Below are positions 36,601-48,966 of a DNA stretch of 64,000 nucleotides, piece after piece (within the stretch, counting starts at the first letter, position 1; every line of letters begins with the position of its first letter). The DNA comes from Macquaria australasica (lineage: Eukaryota > Chordata > Actinopteri > Centrarchiformes > Percichthyidae): assembly GCA_005408345.1 (NCBI GenBank), contig SEMN01000316.1, positions 186,001-250,000 on the forward strand. Direction: 5' to 3'. The notes below the pieces were generated by a model that had not been told where the DNA came from, made no database searches, and saw only the letters and a list, made by a program, of their open reading frames with translations. Position numbers and translations under genes: made by a program.

Positions 36601-39600
36601 CCCGACTACGAGAAAAGCTCGTAGTTTTTTGTTCTGTTCTGTCCAACACTTTTGTGTTGTAGGGTGTAATGAGGTTCACTTCCAGGGCTTGAGACTTGAA
36701 GTTTTGTTAACATGCATTTGTTAAAATGACACAAAAGTACAGATTTGGAGTGCCTCACTGCATATATTTGCATAGAATGAGGAAACACTGATTTTCTCAA
36801 AAATGTTAAGACTGCGTAATACTTTAAGTTATAGGTTTTATGTGAAGACAAGTATGTTGACATAGAAATACTTGATATTTAATGCATGAAGGGTAATTCT
36901 TTATACATTTTAATGATTATAGGCATATAAACCTTTAATTAAAGACGGAAATGATCTTGAGAAATGATGTACAAGACAATAAGTTTGAGAATAACTGAGA
37001 AGAGAAAGACTATACTTTGGAAATATCATGTTACTCACATCTCTTTTTTACACATATGATCGCATGATGATTGTATGATGACCAACTTCCCTTTTCTTAC
37101 TCGCCCCTGATGACTATTTTGGATTTGTGTCACAGATTCGTTTGTGAAAGTGCATCTGATAAGTCGCAACAACATGGTGACTGTAGGAGAAAATGTGGAG
37201 TTGATTTGCCGGGTCAGAGGGCCACATGTGCCAATAACACTGACGTGGAGTTTGCAGCGCGATGCCTCAATAGATAACATCCTGACACTGTACTCTAATG
37301 GTGACATCAGCTGGTCTGGAGACCAGCACCGCTACCAGGTGAATGTAGAAAACAAACGCAATGAAGCCCTTCACTATCTGCTTATCAATGGTGCGAGCCA
37401 CAGCGAGGCAGGAATGTACCAGTGTAGCGTGTCTGTCTTCCTGGAGAATGTACACAAGAAGCTGCCTTCGTCCTACCCGCTGGCTGTGAAGGTGCAGAAC
37501 CCAGGTACTGCTGAGATTTGTAAGGCTGCATGCCATCTTTGAAGCAATTTTGGATGAAAGCTGCACTGTGCATTCTGTTTCTTTTTGTTTTTCACCATAT
37601 ATGACTTAACTTTGTCTCCCTCTCCTAGTGAGCAAACTCATTCTCACCTCCACCCCAGCCTTGACGAGAAATATCAACACTGACATAGAAATAAAATGTT
37701 CAATTATCTCAGGAACCTCTGCGTCCTCTCGCTATGCTGTCACCTGGTTGCTGGAGCAACAGGCAGAAAATAAGACCATTGTAAGCTCGGACCGGGACGC
37801 CCTAGTAACATTTGGACCCCAGGTAGCGCTGAGCCACAGCCAGCGAATCAGCATGAAGCGCACTGAGGGCCCCAGTTTTGAGTTGAGTATTCGGCAGGCT
37901 CACATCTCAGACGAAGGCTCATACATATGTGAGGTGGTGGAGTGGCTACAAGATCCTCGTGATGATTGGTATCAGCTCTCACCAGTGTCCAAAACTACAA
38001 ACCTAACAGTTGTTGAGCCTGGTAAGTTTGCCCAGGAAACCTATTTTCACAACAAGCTCCATACTATAAGACATGAGGCCCCACTTGAATGCACTATGTT
38101 CTGCCAAAGTTAAAACAGTTTTGCTTATTTTAAATTAGAGATGTCCATATTTGTTTATTTGTCCTTTCATTTCTCACTGATTTTATATGCCTGGCCTTTG
38201 ACCAAACGTTGGGACTGTTTTGTGAACATTTTGGTGTGAATATATAGAAATACTTGTTACATGGGCTTTAAACAAAAATAATGTCACAAAATACTAAGTT
38301 CTCGATTGACTCAGTTTCTCTGCCCTCTCTCATTCTCCAGCCAATGACCTTAATTTAGATAAGAACGAGCAGCGGCTGATTGCCAGGGAGGGAGACGAGG
38401 TGGAGCTCAAGTGTAACGTGATCTCAGGTGCACCCAGTCCCACTTTTTTCTACAAAGTCACTTGGCTCTACACTGGACATGATTCTTCCGTCACGAATGC
38501 CCTGGTGGAGCTTGATCATACGGGCCTGCTGAGTTACCCTGAGAACCAGGGTCTCAGAGACCTGCAGGGGAGGCTTCGTCTCTCCAGACCCACTCACAGA
38601 AGCTTCTACCTAGGAATTCAGAGGGTCCATGAGGGGGATAGTGGGACCTACCAGTGCCAGGTGGAGTTATACCAGTTGGATCATGAAGGTCACTGGCAGC
38701 AAAAGGCCTCAGATAGCACTGGCCCCATTACGCTGACTGTAAATGTCACAGGTATGATCACATCTTTCAGAGCACTCTGCAGCTTTATTAATGTGGCTGT
38801 GTGTTTGCACGGGTGTATAAAGGAATAGTTTGGGGAAATTTGCTTTTTCAGTTTCTTACCAAGAGTTAAGACGAGAAGATTGATACTACTCTAATGTCTG
38901 TACGGTATTGTGAAGCTACCGTGAGCAGCCAGTTCGCTTAGCTTAGCACATAGACTGGAAACAATGGGTAACAGCTAGCCTGGCTCTGTCCAAAGGTATT
39001 AATGATGGCTGCCCAGTTCCAGGGCTCTGATATTGTGAATGCTCACTCACTGACATTGGGGTGGGGGTGGGGGGTTCTCAGGCAACCAGCAGATGTTTCC
39101 CCTGCTAGGCTAACGGGCTGCTTGTGGTATCAATCTTCTCATGTAACTCTCAGTAAGAAAGCAAATGTGCATATTTCCCAAAATGTTGCACCATTCTCTT
39201 AAACCTTGCAATATGTAGTACATTCATATACATATCATATAATGGTGTGTATGTTTGTCTGCATGCATTTTTCTGGCTTGTGTTGCACAACCACACAAGC
39301 TGTTTCGCAGCATAAAAACCACTTCTCTAATGGTAGTAGGTAACATTTTGTTATCTCTACTTTCTAATGTACATCTGTCCTACTTGTTCTGCTCTTTTAG
39401 TATTATAGATTTATTTTGTTGTGTTTTCTGTTTCTGCCCTTGGCAAAGCTTCCTGTGTACCTAGTAATTTAATTTACAGTCCCATTGATCGGTTTGACTT
39501 GTTAAACTAAAGCTGAATAAAATGTGCCTTTTTACCTGTGTGCTTTTTCACAGAAAAAAACCTGTCCATTTTAAAGAAAGAAATGGAGATGAATGTGAGC

Positions 39601-40258
39601 AGATCCCAGGATTTCACTATCCCCTGTCATATCACCAAACAATCCAGCAATGAATCCAGGTTCCAGGTCATGTGGTTTTGGCAGAAAGAGACAGAAACTA
39701 AACAAGGACCCATATTCACAGCTTACCGAAACTCCACCCTACAAGACAGGTTTGGGAAGGGTAATCCTCTAAGATTTGGCCACCCTTTGCCCAACGAATT
39801 CAGCCTTACAGTCTTGAATCCAGGTCCTGAAGATAGTGGCGTGTATTTCTGTGAGGTAGAGGAGTGGCTCCCATCTCTGACTCATGGGTGGAGGAAGGTT
39901 GCAGTGGAAAAGTCAGGATATTTGACTGTTAATGTCTATGCAGAAGGTAAGCACACCCTAATGTGATTAGCAGTTTCTCCCAGCAAATATCAGTAGTTGA
40001 AAACCATGTTAAATCATGTGTATGTGGACACAAGTAATGCGTTTCTTTGTCTTCATCTTTGCAGGAAATTTTAAAGCTGTCTCTGAGCCAGAATGCAAGT
40101 CGGGTACCTGGATAGGGATTCTCGTAGCTGTTGTCATCTGCACACTAGTGGTCATATCCCTACTGGTGCTGAAGATATGCCGGAACAAGGGAAAGAAGGG
40201 GGGCCAATCTCTGTGGGTAGAGCAACCTCTGAATGTTAAATCCAGTGCAGAGGAATGA
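33609..40258 (+). CDS. cd101: CD101-like EWI-family receptor with eight Ig domains
   Basis: Ten exons: 33609-33678, 34172-34546, 34670-35086, 35251-35655, 35854-36228, 37136-37504, 37629-38021, 38341-38751, 39554-39946, 40065-40258. All junctions are phase 1, giving 1133 residues. Residues 1-23 are the signal peptide (LLLCLGLFLHC). Eight single-exon V-type domains follow (about residues 24-1069), then a transmembrane helix at about 1085-1107 and a short basic tail. The EWI motif is in domain 2 (CQAQEWI), with related EWL in domains 6 and 8. Domain 2 HTHLSLAWYL, the domain 6 NTDIEIKCSI start and tail SLWVE parallel human CD101 rather than IGSF3, PTGFRN or IGSF8. Human CD101 has seven Ig domains and inhibits T-cell activation. 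IGSF3, which has eight domains, is the main alternative name. A type I plasma-membrane location is inferred. Confidence 0.88.
38817..39203. mobile_element. Foldback MITE in cd101 intron 8
   Basis: The left part (GGGGAAATTTGCTTTTTCAG ... GAGAAGATTGATAC) reappears inverted on the right (GTATCAATCTTCTC ... GCAAATGTGCATATTTCCC). Each arm is about 60-80 bp, with the internal phrase GCTTAGCTTAGCACATAGAC. It has no coding capacity. A partial copy is at 52418-52596. I recall the family as frequent in percomorph introns. Confidence 0.7.
39554..39946 (+). CDS. cd101: Exon 9 of cd101-like gene: eighth Ig domain
   Basis: A complete phase 1-1 V-type domain of 131 codons, with IPCHI and YFCEVEEWL cysteines, a MWFWQKE core Trp, and a DSGVY turn. 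It lies between the domain that matches the last human CD101 domain (exon 8) and the transmembrane exon, so it is the additional membrane-proximal domain. Confidence 0.85.
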
Positions 40259-40270
40259 AACTCATAGACC

Positions 40271-40310
40271 AGAGGAGAGGAGAGGAGAGGAGAGGAGAGG
40301 AGAGGAGAGG
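40271..40310. repeat. GAGGA pentanucleotide repeat in cd101 3' UTR
   Basis: Eight near-perfect units of GAGGA/GGAGA follow 13 bases after the stop codon, so they should be transcribed in the 3' UTR. Confidence 0.9.
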
Positions 40311-40395
40311 GAAAGTGCCCTCATTTTTTTATGTGCCATGCAATAATGTTTTATAATTTAAAAAGTTGCACTGTACATATTTTTTATTCATTTTT

Positions 40396-40401
40396 ATTAA
40401 A
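40396..40401 (+). terminator. Putative polyadenylation signal of cd101-like gene
   Basis: ATTAAA, the commonest variant of AATAAA, occurs 138 bases after the stop codon within an AT-rich stretch. This is a plausible 3' end. No further signal was weighed. Confidence 0.4.
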
Positions 40402-41136
40402 AGTTCAATAATTCTTGTATAAATTAATCTGTTGTTTATATTCCATAAAGAAAATGTTTAAATGTTTTACTCTCTGTGCAGCTGGGATTGATTTTGCCTT
40501 TATGAATTAATGAAATTCATTAAACCTTTAAAATTAAACAGGCACTTTTCATTTTACAGCTAAAATCTATTTGCATAATCACCAGCTTCTTACTGCCTGC
40601 AATGGACAGCTGAGCTAGGCAGCAGATCAACTTTGTGGCTTTACACCTACAAAACAACATGCTGACAGATTCCTTTTTACGTAGCAACATACTAAGAAGC
40701 TTGATACTATGTCTTTGATGGGGAAAAGTCAAAGCATAGCATGTCTAAGGGAGCAGCTAAGCACGAAATGTGGTAAGATTTGAAACTTTTATTTATTTGG
40801 AACAGCGATGAATCAAGCAGGAAATGGTCTGTGGTTGTGAAAGAGCACAGCATGACTGTGGTCTGCAAATCTGCTGAGATGTGAGAGGGACGAGCATTTG
40901 TGCAGACAGAGTCACAGTATTCTTAAAGAGGTTACATTTGTGCAATGCACAAATATTCCCTTTGCTGCCATTACTTGTCTCGCTAAAGGTTGTCCATTGT
41001 TTTTGATAATGACCACATTTCATTTACATGTGATTCTGGATGCACAGTTTCACTTATAGATAGAGACGTGGAAGCTGTGTGTGTGTAGGAGTCTTACTGA
41101 ATGTGTGTTTGTGCACGTACAGACCATGCATAATGT

Positions 41137-41160
41137 AACAATGAAACATGTTTCATTGTT
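41137..41160. repeat. Perfect 24-bp palindrome
   Basis: AACAATGAAACA is followed directly by its reverse complement, TGTTTCATTGTT, with no spacer. The ends contain the SOX-like core ACAAT in both orientations. Confidence 0.85.
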
Positions 41161-43119
41161 TTGGCCCTAATCCAGCACATTGGAGTTAAAATTAAACAAT
41201 TACTATGAGATTAAATGTCTGACTTTCAAGAGTTTTCACATCCATAATGGTTGAACAATGTAGGAATTTGGGACATTTCTTATACATGGTCCCATAATGT
41301 AGGACAATGCAGCAGATCAAAGATCCTGAATACACAGCCAGAGCATTTTGGAATCTTCTTGATTGGCCAAGTTAATCATCTAAAATCAGCTGAGCATGTC
41401 TTTCAATTCTTGAAGACCAGATTGAAAGCAAAACCCACCTAAACAAGCACAAAGTTGAGATGCCTGCAGTATAGGCCTGGTTGAGCATCACCAAATGTCT
41501 GTTGATGACTAAGATTTCAGGTTGGTTGTAAATGATTTGCAACCAAGTTTACATATTTTAAATTGTCCTATTTAATTGTGGTCCCCAAAAATTGGGGGAC
41601 TAGAAAAAGGGCTACAATTCCTACATTTTCTGATGTAGGTATAAGGACCTTCAAAGTAAAGATTAAAGTCAGCACTTTAACTTGAATGTGCCAAAACAAC
41701 CATTTGTGTTACTGTCCAAATACTGCCAGGCTGCACTGTACTTGTATGTGTTTGCACATGAATGCATGTCAGATTCTGAATCTCTGCCATAATGCAGATG
41801 CTGCGTTTTAACAGATGTCCCTACTCAACAAAATTGGATGCTGGAGAGTAATCAAATCAAAACTAAAGAAGAATAAAGTAGTGCCTCTCTCACTCTCTCC
41901 CCTTTCTCCCTACATCAGCCCTATCAATGTTTAACACCCCATCTGTGTAAGAGACAAGAATAGAATCCATTTCTTGCTTTCACTTCTGAGGAAACAGGCA
42001 TAGACACCAGATTACTCCCTTACAGAGAAAGGCTCTTGTCCAATGAGTGTATACCAGTTATGTACAACTTAAGGTAAAACTAACAGCGGTTTTCTGGAAG
42101 ATGTGAGACAATAAAAGTTCACAGAGGACCTTTAAGGAAAGCTGTAGTCCTCTCAGCCCCAGAGAGATGTTGTAGCGCTGTCTTTGGTCTTGAATTATAC
42201 CAACCCTTCACAGTCTGGTGGACTGGCTCCCTCTTACAGCCTCCCTCTTAACTTTACTGTAATTCCACTCCCTTGTGTTTCCATGGCAATGCCTGTCAGA
42301 GCAAACAAAGAAACATTGAATTTGGGAGGCAAATCGATGCTTGTGTCTATGCAGCAGAGACTAGATGTAATGGGGACAAACTAGAATGTACAACGGCTGC
42401 CATGCTAGAACTCTCTCGACATGCTATTTGCCTTAATAAAGTCTGAGCATTAACATATTAAACAGTCATTTCATCAGTTCATGCAGTGCATGAAGTGGAA
42501 TTTATAATCCTTCTCATAGGTGTTGGAAGACATTTTGGTTCCCAGTTTGCCAGCATGTAGCTGGGTGCTTTGAGCCAGTTATCTCTATTGCTATGATCTC
42601 ATTCCAGATCTGATTTGGCATCAGCTTGATGCTCTGTCCTTCATGTGCCATGAATGGACTCGATTTATGTAAACCATGTGGCTATTGTTCCATAACATCT
42701 TGAACTGCAGCTCCTTGAGCTACAGGAGTATGAACGTTGCAAGTGCACACACACATATAACCACCACTATGACAGGTATACCACATGGACTGTAATATCA
42801 CAGCAGTATATGTAGATACCTGGAGTTAAAGAAACAGCTTGTTGATGAAACTGAAAGAACGTTACTCATCTGAAAGCAAAAGCAACCTCAATCTGCATAC
42901 CTATCAGAGGTGTAATTACTCTAACGTTGATAATGGGTGTGTTCCATGTATGTATCCCAGTGCCAGGATCCTATCATGCATGCTGTCTGTCTGGTTTATT
43001 GACACACCTAAATGGCACGATGCCATCATTGTTATTAGTTTCACCTGTGCATTGCTGAGCCTCTTCTCCTCACCATTAAGTTGACATTTTGTTTTTTAGT
43101 GAAATGTCAGGCATTCATG

Positions 43120-43490
43120 GTGAGCAGAGGACGAATGCTAATGACTTTGGTAAACCCCTGAGTTTTCCTCTAGCGCCGCCAGCAGGTCAAGATTTTCACT
43201 TATCGAGTGGAATATCTCAACATTTACTAGATGGATTGGCACAACATTATGTACAGACATTTGATGTTCCCAGTACATGAATCCACCAACTTTTGGAATC
43301 CCCTGACTTTCCCTCTAGTGCCACCATGAGTTTGACTAGCTTGGTACAAAGTTAAAATCAACTATTGGATGGTTTGCCATGAACTTTGGTACAGACATTC
43401 ATGTCCCCCTCAGAATGAATTACAATAACTTTTGTGATCTCTTAACTTTATATCTAGTGCCATTATCAGGTCAAAATTTCAAATTCTCTC
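43120..43490. repeat. Diverged tandem-like repeat block
   Basis: The phrase CCCCTGACTTTCCCTCTAGTG recurs in diverged form three times, at about 43150, 43295 and 43437, spaced about 142 bp apart. It comes with ACTTTGGTACAGACATTCATG-type sequence between. I recall this family from other percomorph genomes. The short open frames here follow the repeat and are not genes. Confidence 0.55.
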
Positions 43491-46430
43491 TAGACTCGCT
43501 ACGCCTCTATATGTGTGTGCATTTAACAGTGCCCTGTCAAAGCTATTTCACACAGACACACATGCACACACATACACACAAAAAACACAGTAAACAGCAC
43601 AAGTGATCAAAGTTAGTCCTCAAACCTCCTGAACAAGAGGATAATGTGTCCTGGCAGCGGTAGGGGCGACACAAGGGGAGAGAAACACTCAAACTACCAT
43701 CTGCAGGAATTACATAACGCCTCTCCTGAAATCTGAAAGTCTTCTCTGAAGCACTTTTTGCCTCCTCTCACGTCTCACCTCAGCTCACTGAATCTCTCTG
43801 CTTATACTCTCAACTCCTCTCTACTCCCTCATGGCCTTGTCTTGCCTTTGATATTCCCTTTTCTCACAAGGAGAGGACACAGACCTGACAGAACAGCCTT
43901 CTGTTCCTCGCCCGAACTATAAGCTACATGGTTTTCCTCTCTCACTCTCTCTCTCTGTCTCTCCGCATCAGTCTTATCATCTGTCAGCACTAGAGGGAGC
44001 TATTGTTAGCCAAAAGGACAGAGACATATAGCAGTCAACAGGTTAACATAGAAAGGGGTGAGTCAGAGTGCTTTCCAGCTTGTCATCGCAGCACCCAATC
44101 TGAGAATCTGAGACATTGAATTTTTTCCCTGCCTTCACTTCTTGACATGAGCTCTCTTGGTGCCCAGAGCTTGGCGAGCAAGTGTTTGTCATTACGTGTG
44201 ACTGCCTACAAATTTGGGCAGAGGCGTACAGGTGGAGAGGCTGGAAGTTAGATGTCTTAGAGGTGTGAAGGTGACAACTCAGACTGCACATCGTAGCCAA
44301 GAATAGCAGCATTTGAGAAGAGTCGAAGCAAACTGAGCATGACTGACAGCCACGCTCTCTTCACTCAAAGAGAAAATTACCTCATTTATCTAACCCCACC
44401 CCAACACACAAATATAAAGACATGCAAACTGTATACAACTCTCTAAACTGTAAAGAGCTGTCTTCTTTTTCTTGTTGAGGGCTGATTGTTATCCCCAGAG
44501 ACAGCACTTGCTGGTAGAAGGAGCTGGAGAGTCCAAAATAAAAACAGCTTAAATGGTGCAATATGAAGTAATAGCCTGTTCTGCTCACCGTCAAGGGAGC
44601 TCTCAAGAAGCTCAGAGCTCCCATTTTTTTTCTTACAGCTGTACTCTCACATGCTGGAATTGCATAAATGAACACCCCAAAGCTGCTTTATCTGTGTGCC
44701 TCCTGTTATGATAATGTTGGTTACCAATATGCATGCATGCGTCTTTCAATGCTTGTGAACTCATCTGTCACACGTGTGTGTGCACATGCTGTCGCTGCTA
44801 CCTTTAAACATGTTTGCAGTGTGCTGCCTGTCTCCCCTGATGGAAGGCAGACAAAAAATGGAGAGGGTGATGACAAGTTCAGATTTCATTATAACAGCAC
44901 CATGAAACATGTAATGCTTCATGTGTCAAAATGAAATCAATCTTGCTTTTTTTGTTGTTGTTTTTTTCTTTTTTTTAAAAAATGATATTGCACCAGTAGG
45001 CACATGAATAAAACAATGAATCTTAACTGACTCTTGATCGAGCGTATTTCTCCCTTGTCATTCCTTCTCTGCTATTCTCCATAGACCACTCCATTTAACA
45101 ACAGCAAAGACATTTCCATCCCACTGACAAACAAGAAATAGATTTTTTGCTTTGGGATTAAATTCGACATACTTTCCAGAGCTGATAAAATGAAACAAAC
45201 ACACCGTTGATGCTTCTTTATAGGACTGCAGGGGCCTCTACTATGAGCCTGCTGCTTTCCTGTGGTGCGAGCCTTGCAGCCACTCATGGTCGTTATCATA
45301 ACTGGCATGATTCAGAAATTCTCTTTAATAAATCATTGGGAATTTATATCAAAAGAAATACAGCAACATGTGCCCGATGTGAATAACTGGTGACACAGAC
45401 AACTAATGCAGTGGGAGTTACCATGCATCTATTTAGCTTGCAGATGATGTGCTGGTGAGGGCAATCTGAATCAAGCATCACCAAGGCAGAAGTAGCATGA
45501 AGTCTGAGATGTCAGTTGGAGCAGGACTTTTTAATTTAGCACAACTGTGTGTTTCTGACTGAAGTTGTTGATGTGAACTTTTGTAGGTGAGAAAATGGGA
45601 AAACAACAGCTAAGCTGGTTTTAACACTGTCTGTACAGTGAGTACAGTTTGACGTTATCTGATTTTGATACTGACAGAGCTGCTGCAGAGGAAAGGACTC
45701 TTAGCTGCGGGATGAACGCGGAGGAAAATGTCAGCTGCTTCCAAAGCATTCGTTCATTGGTATCTCAGAGCAGGGCAACAAATATAGCTCTGCAGCTATC
45801 AGAGAAGTGTATCAGCAGAGGCCACGCAAGCTGCTAATCAGCCAATATATCAGCCCCTCACACCCAGTGCCCATCAGGGTCTCGCATCCAAAATGTTGTC
45901 CTGAAGGGTAGAGAGCAGAGAAATGTCATGGTTAGTTTGACTTTAACCACACTACACCTTGTTGTTACACATTTTGAGAGGAATGAGACCAAGAAAGAGA
46001 TTGCTGCCACAGTTTTGCTGTTAGCTACTAGGAAAATCCGACTTAAGACTGTGTAGTGTCTGTCTTTCTTCCACACTTTATTTGAAGCCTGTCTGCCTGA
46101 TGTTGCTTTCATCTAATTATCTTCTATGCCACTTATTATTTCTCTGTTTTACTGGATATATTTCTTGTTGCCAGTCTTGTGTTTATCTTTATTTTGCCTT
46201 CTTTTAGCATCCAGAAATATTTTTTCTTCAGCTATGTATGATTATTTTCTTCCATTATGTACACCTAGACCTACATGACTGTGAAACTCACATTTAAAAG
46301 ATGTATGTTATTTTCCCAATAGCCTTCAAATTGCCATGGTAACACCATGAGAGTGACCTGAAATGAAAATGAATAAAAACTTTCAGTTGCCTTTGCTGCT
46401 TTAAACCACTCTATTCCAGCCTTGGTGGAT

Positions 46431-46475
46431 TACTGTATTTGCCTGTATACCAAAATAACGAAGGCAAATACAGTA
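46431..46475. other. Short perfect hairpin
   Basis: TACTGTATTTGCCT at 46431-46444 pairs exactly with AGGCAAATACAGTA at 46462-46475 around a 17-base loop. The stem is shorter than a typical microRNA precursor. Confidence 0.7.
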
Positions 46476-47409
46476 AGAAAGAAGTAGCTATGGCTCAAAT
46501 CAGACAGGACCATCAAACAAACAGAGACAATCTGATTGTATTTGCTGTTTTCTTTACTTTAGTTCTGCACATTTGACAATGCCACCAGGACACCGCCATC
46601 CCTACTGGAGGGAGATAATTGTGTGTTCACAGGCACAAATATTTCAGTTCTCTGCACCAGCATGTGTACATCTGACGGTTCTTCTGCACTGTCTGAGCAA
46701 TATATTCACGCCATAATGCCAGTTTTGACGGCTGCCACGTCTGTGACTAAGATAGCTATGCAAGTGAGCTGATGTCTTCATTAGCAGTGGTTTAGATGCT
46801 GTCACTGCCCCTCCTCTTCCTCAGTCACCAGCAACGACGCTCTGCTGTGCCCATCAGCTCCCATCAGCCCTTCTCTGCGTGTGAGGCGCTCCCCCAACTG
46901 CTGTCGCACTAACTCATGTTGCTAATTAGCTGACAAACACTGTACAGTTTGACCAAGGGCCTGGCACATTTACAGCGCTCATGTTTGCATACATCTGCAG
47001 CCACACACAAACAAATACACACTTCCTTATGATACATATGCACATTCATTATGGCCATAAAAGGTACACGCATTCACATAAATGCAAACATTTTCACTCA
47101 ATGAGTCATGTTTTACTTACTGAGCACTTTAAGTCATTACATTCTCTTACTATTCATAATCTACGCTTTTAACTAGAAATACTGCAGAAAGGCCTTTCCT
47201 TACAAATTTTACAGTATATTGATGCTGGATGTGGAATCGTTTCAACTAAAATAGAGAATATGATTACCCCAGATCCCCCTGTGGCTACCATGGTAACCAA
47301 CACCTTGAGAGTATTAACAGTAAAAGGAACAGGTTAACAGTGTTCATAATCATATATGAACCAGTTATGACTGACATTAATCTCTATTAAGACTCTATTA
47401 ATCTCTAAA

Positions 47410-47466
47410 AATTTCCCCGCTGTGGGACAATAAAGGCTTATCTTATCTTATCTTATCTTATCTTAT
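47410..47466 (+). mobile_element. LINE 3' end with TTATC tail
   Basis: TTTCCCCGCTGTGGGACAAT is followed by AAAGG and six CTTAT/TTATC units. A CCCC...GGGG hairpin, then AATAAAGG, then a short tandem tail is the usual 3' terminus of fish L2/Rex-type LINEs. The element body is not visible, so the copy is strongly 5'-truncated. Confidence 0.6.
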
Positions 47467-47583
47467 ATCTTATTTATGATCCTTATTAGTGCATTTTCTG
47501 TGACGCTTGTATCTGTTCCATCACGGCTCACTGATAAAAGTATATGGTAAGTATATGGAGAAATATGAAGCTAAAGGACTTTT

Positions 47584-47586
<3 letters not shown>

Positions 47587-47639
<53 letters not shown>
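47587..47639. repeat. CT microsatellite
   Basis: An uninterrupted CT tract of about 53 bases. Confidence 0.95.
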
Positions 47640-47642
<3 letters not shown>

Positions 47643-48941
47643 CAGCTGGATGATGTGACTCTGAGGCAGGCAGGCCTGTCACACATCATCAGGGCCTTAC
47701 AATGTGACACAGTAGGCCTTGAGGGCACAGAAATGATCTGGTCCAAGTCTACATGTAGGTAGTTTTTGTTTTTTTGTTTTTTTTCTAGTGAGGCAGACTC
47801 AAAGTCATAATGGAGGTAATGAGAGGTCCCATGATACTTTTATGTGACATTTTCTTTTATTCATCATCTGCCAGTCTCTGCCTAATTACATACAGTACAG
47901 ATGCAGCCATCACAGAAGCTGCTCTTTATATTTCATTTATGGTTTGCAACCTTGAGTTAGGAAACTATCCGGCAAGCACAACATGCCTATTTCCAGTGCT
48001 GTTTAGCAGCATTTGAATTGCATGCTACTGATGGCGTGACTATATACTCTAATACTTTATTGTGAATTTTATTATAAATCAGCCTTTTCTCTCTTTATCA
48101 TGCTTTCTAGTCAAGGAAAAATCCACACTTATTCGAGTAAGGCAGAAAATTGCTGGTGCAATGAAAGTTTGAATCGCTTTGCACCTCTATCCACACTGCA
48201 ATCAGAGATGTAAAAGCATGTTCTTTTCTTTTTTGCAGATGATTTAAAACATCACTGATTGGGGTGTGGCCAAGAGTGCAGCATGCTCGACAGTTTTACC
48301 CACGGAAAGCGTTTCAGCAGCAGTTTTCTATTCTGTGTAATTCAGTGCTGATTGACCTTTTAACCCTCATCCTGCCGACTAGGGTACCCGCAGACCCCAG
48401 AGGTATATGTTTTGTCATATCTCACAGGTGCTTTATTCTGTCATTCCAATTTTTCATAACTTTGTCAATCAATGTGTTCCTAATAACTTCATTTCATTGT
48501 TTTCTGTTTCTGTTTTAATTCATGTTTTTTAAAAAATACCAGTGTATTGGGGTCCCTGAAGCACCTAGTTCTGCTTATGCAGTTTTAATTGATCATATTT
48601 GGCATGGGTCCTAATTTAAAGTATCACACACTATTTCTATCTACTTTTGTATTGAAAGACAAATACAGTTAAAAAGTGTTGAAGCTTGAATGACTGTGGG
48701 TTTATTTCAGTTATTATTTTATATTGGGGTCAAAATGTCCCCAGTTGGTTTCATCATATAAATATAACACAAATAATGTTTACTTGAAATTACTGAAAAC
48801 TAAATGATACCAGAATCAAAGCATGGTAGATAAGCTTTTAAGTACTAATGTGGATTGTACTTGGGATAAAAGCTGCAATTTCTATTAAAGAAAAGTATTT
48901 TTGTTTTACACAATATGCATATTAACTATAACTTTCCTAAA

Positions 48942-48966
48942 TTAATAATAATAATAATAATAATAA
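48942..48966. repeat. TAA microsatellite
   Basis: Eight TAA/AAT units in AT-rich sequence. Confidence 0.85.

Noticed and set aside
43120..43490. Regularly spaced repeats considered as a structured array
   Set aside because: Units are diverged, about 142 bp apart and part of a dispersed family, so this is an ordinary eukaryotic repeat and not CRISPR-like.
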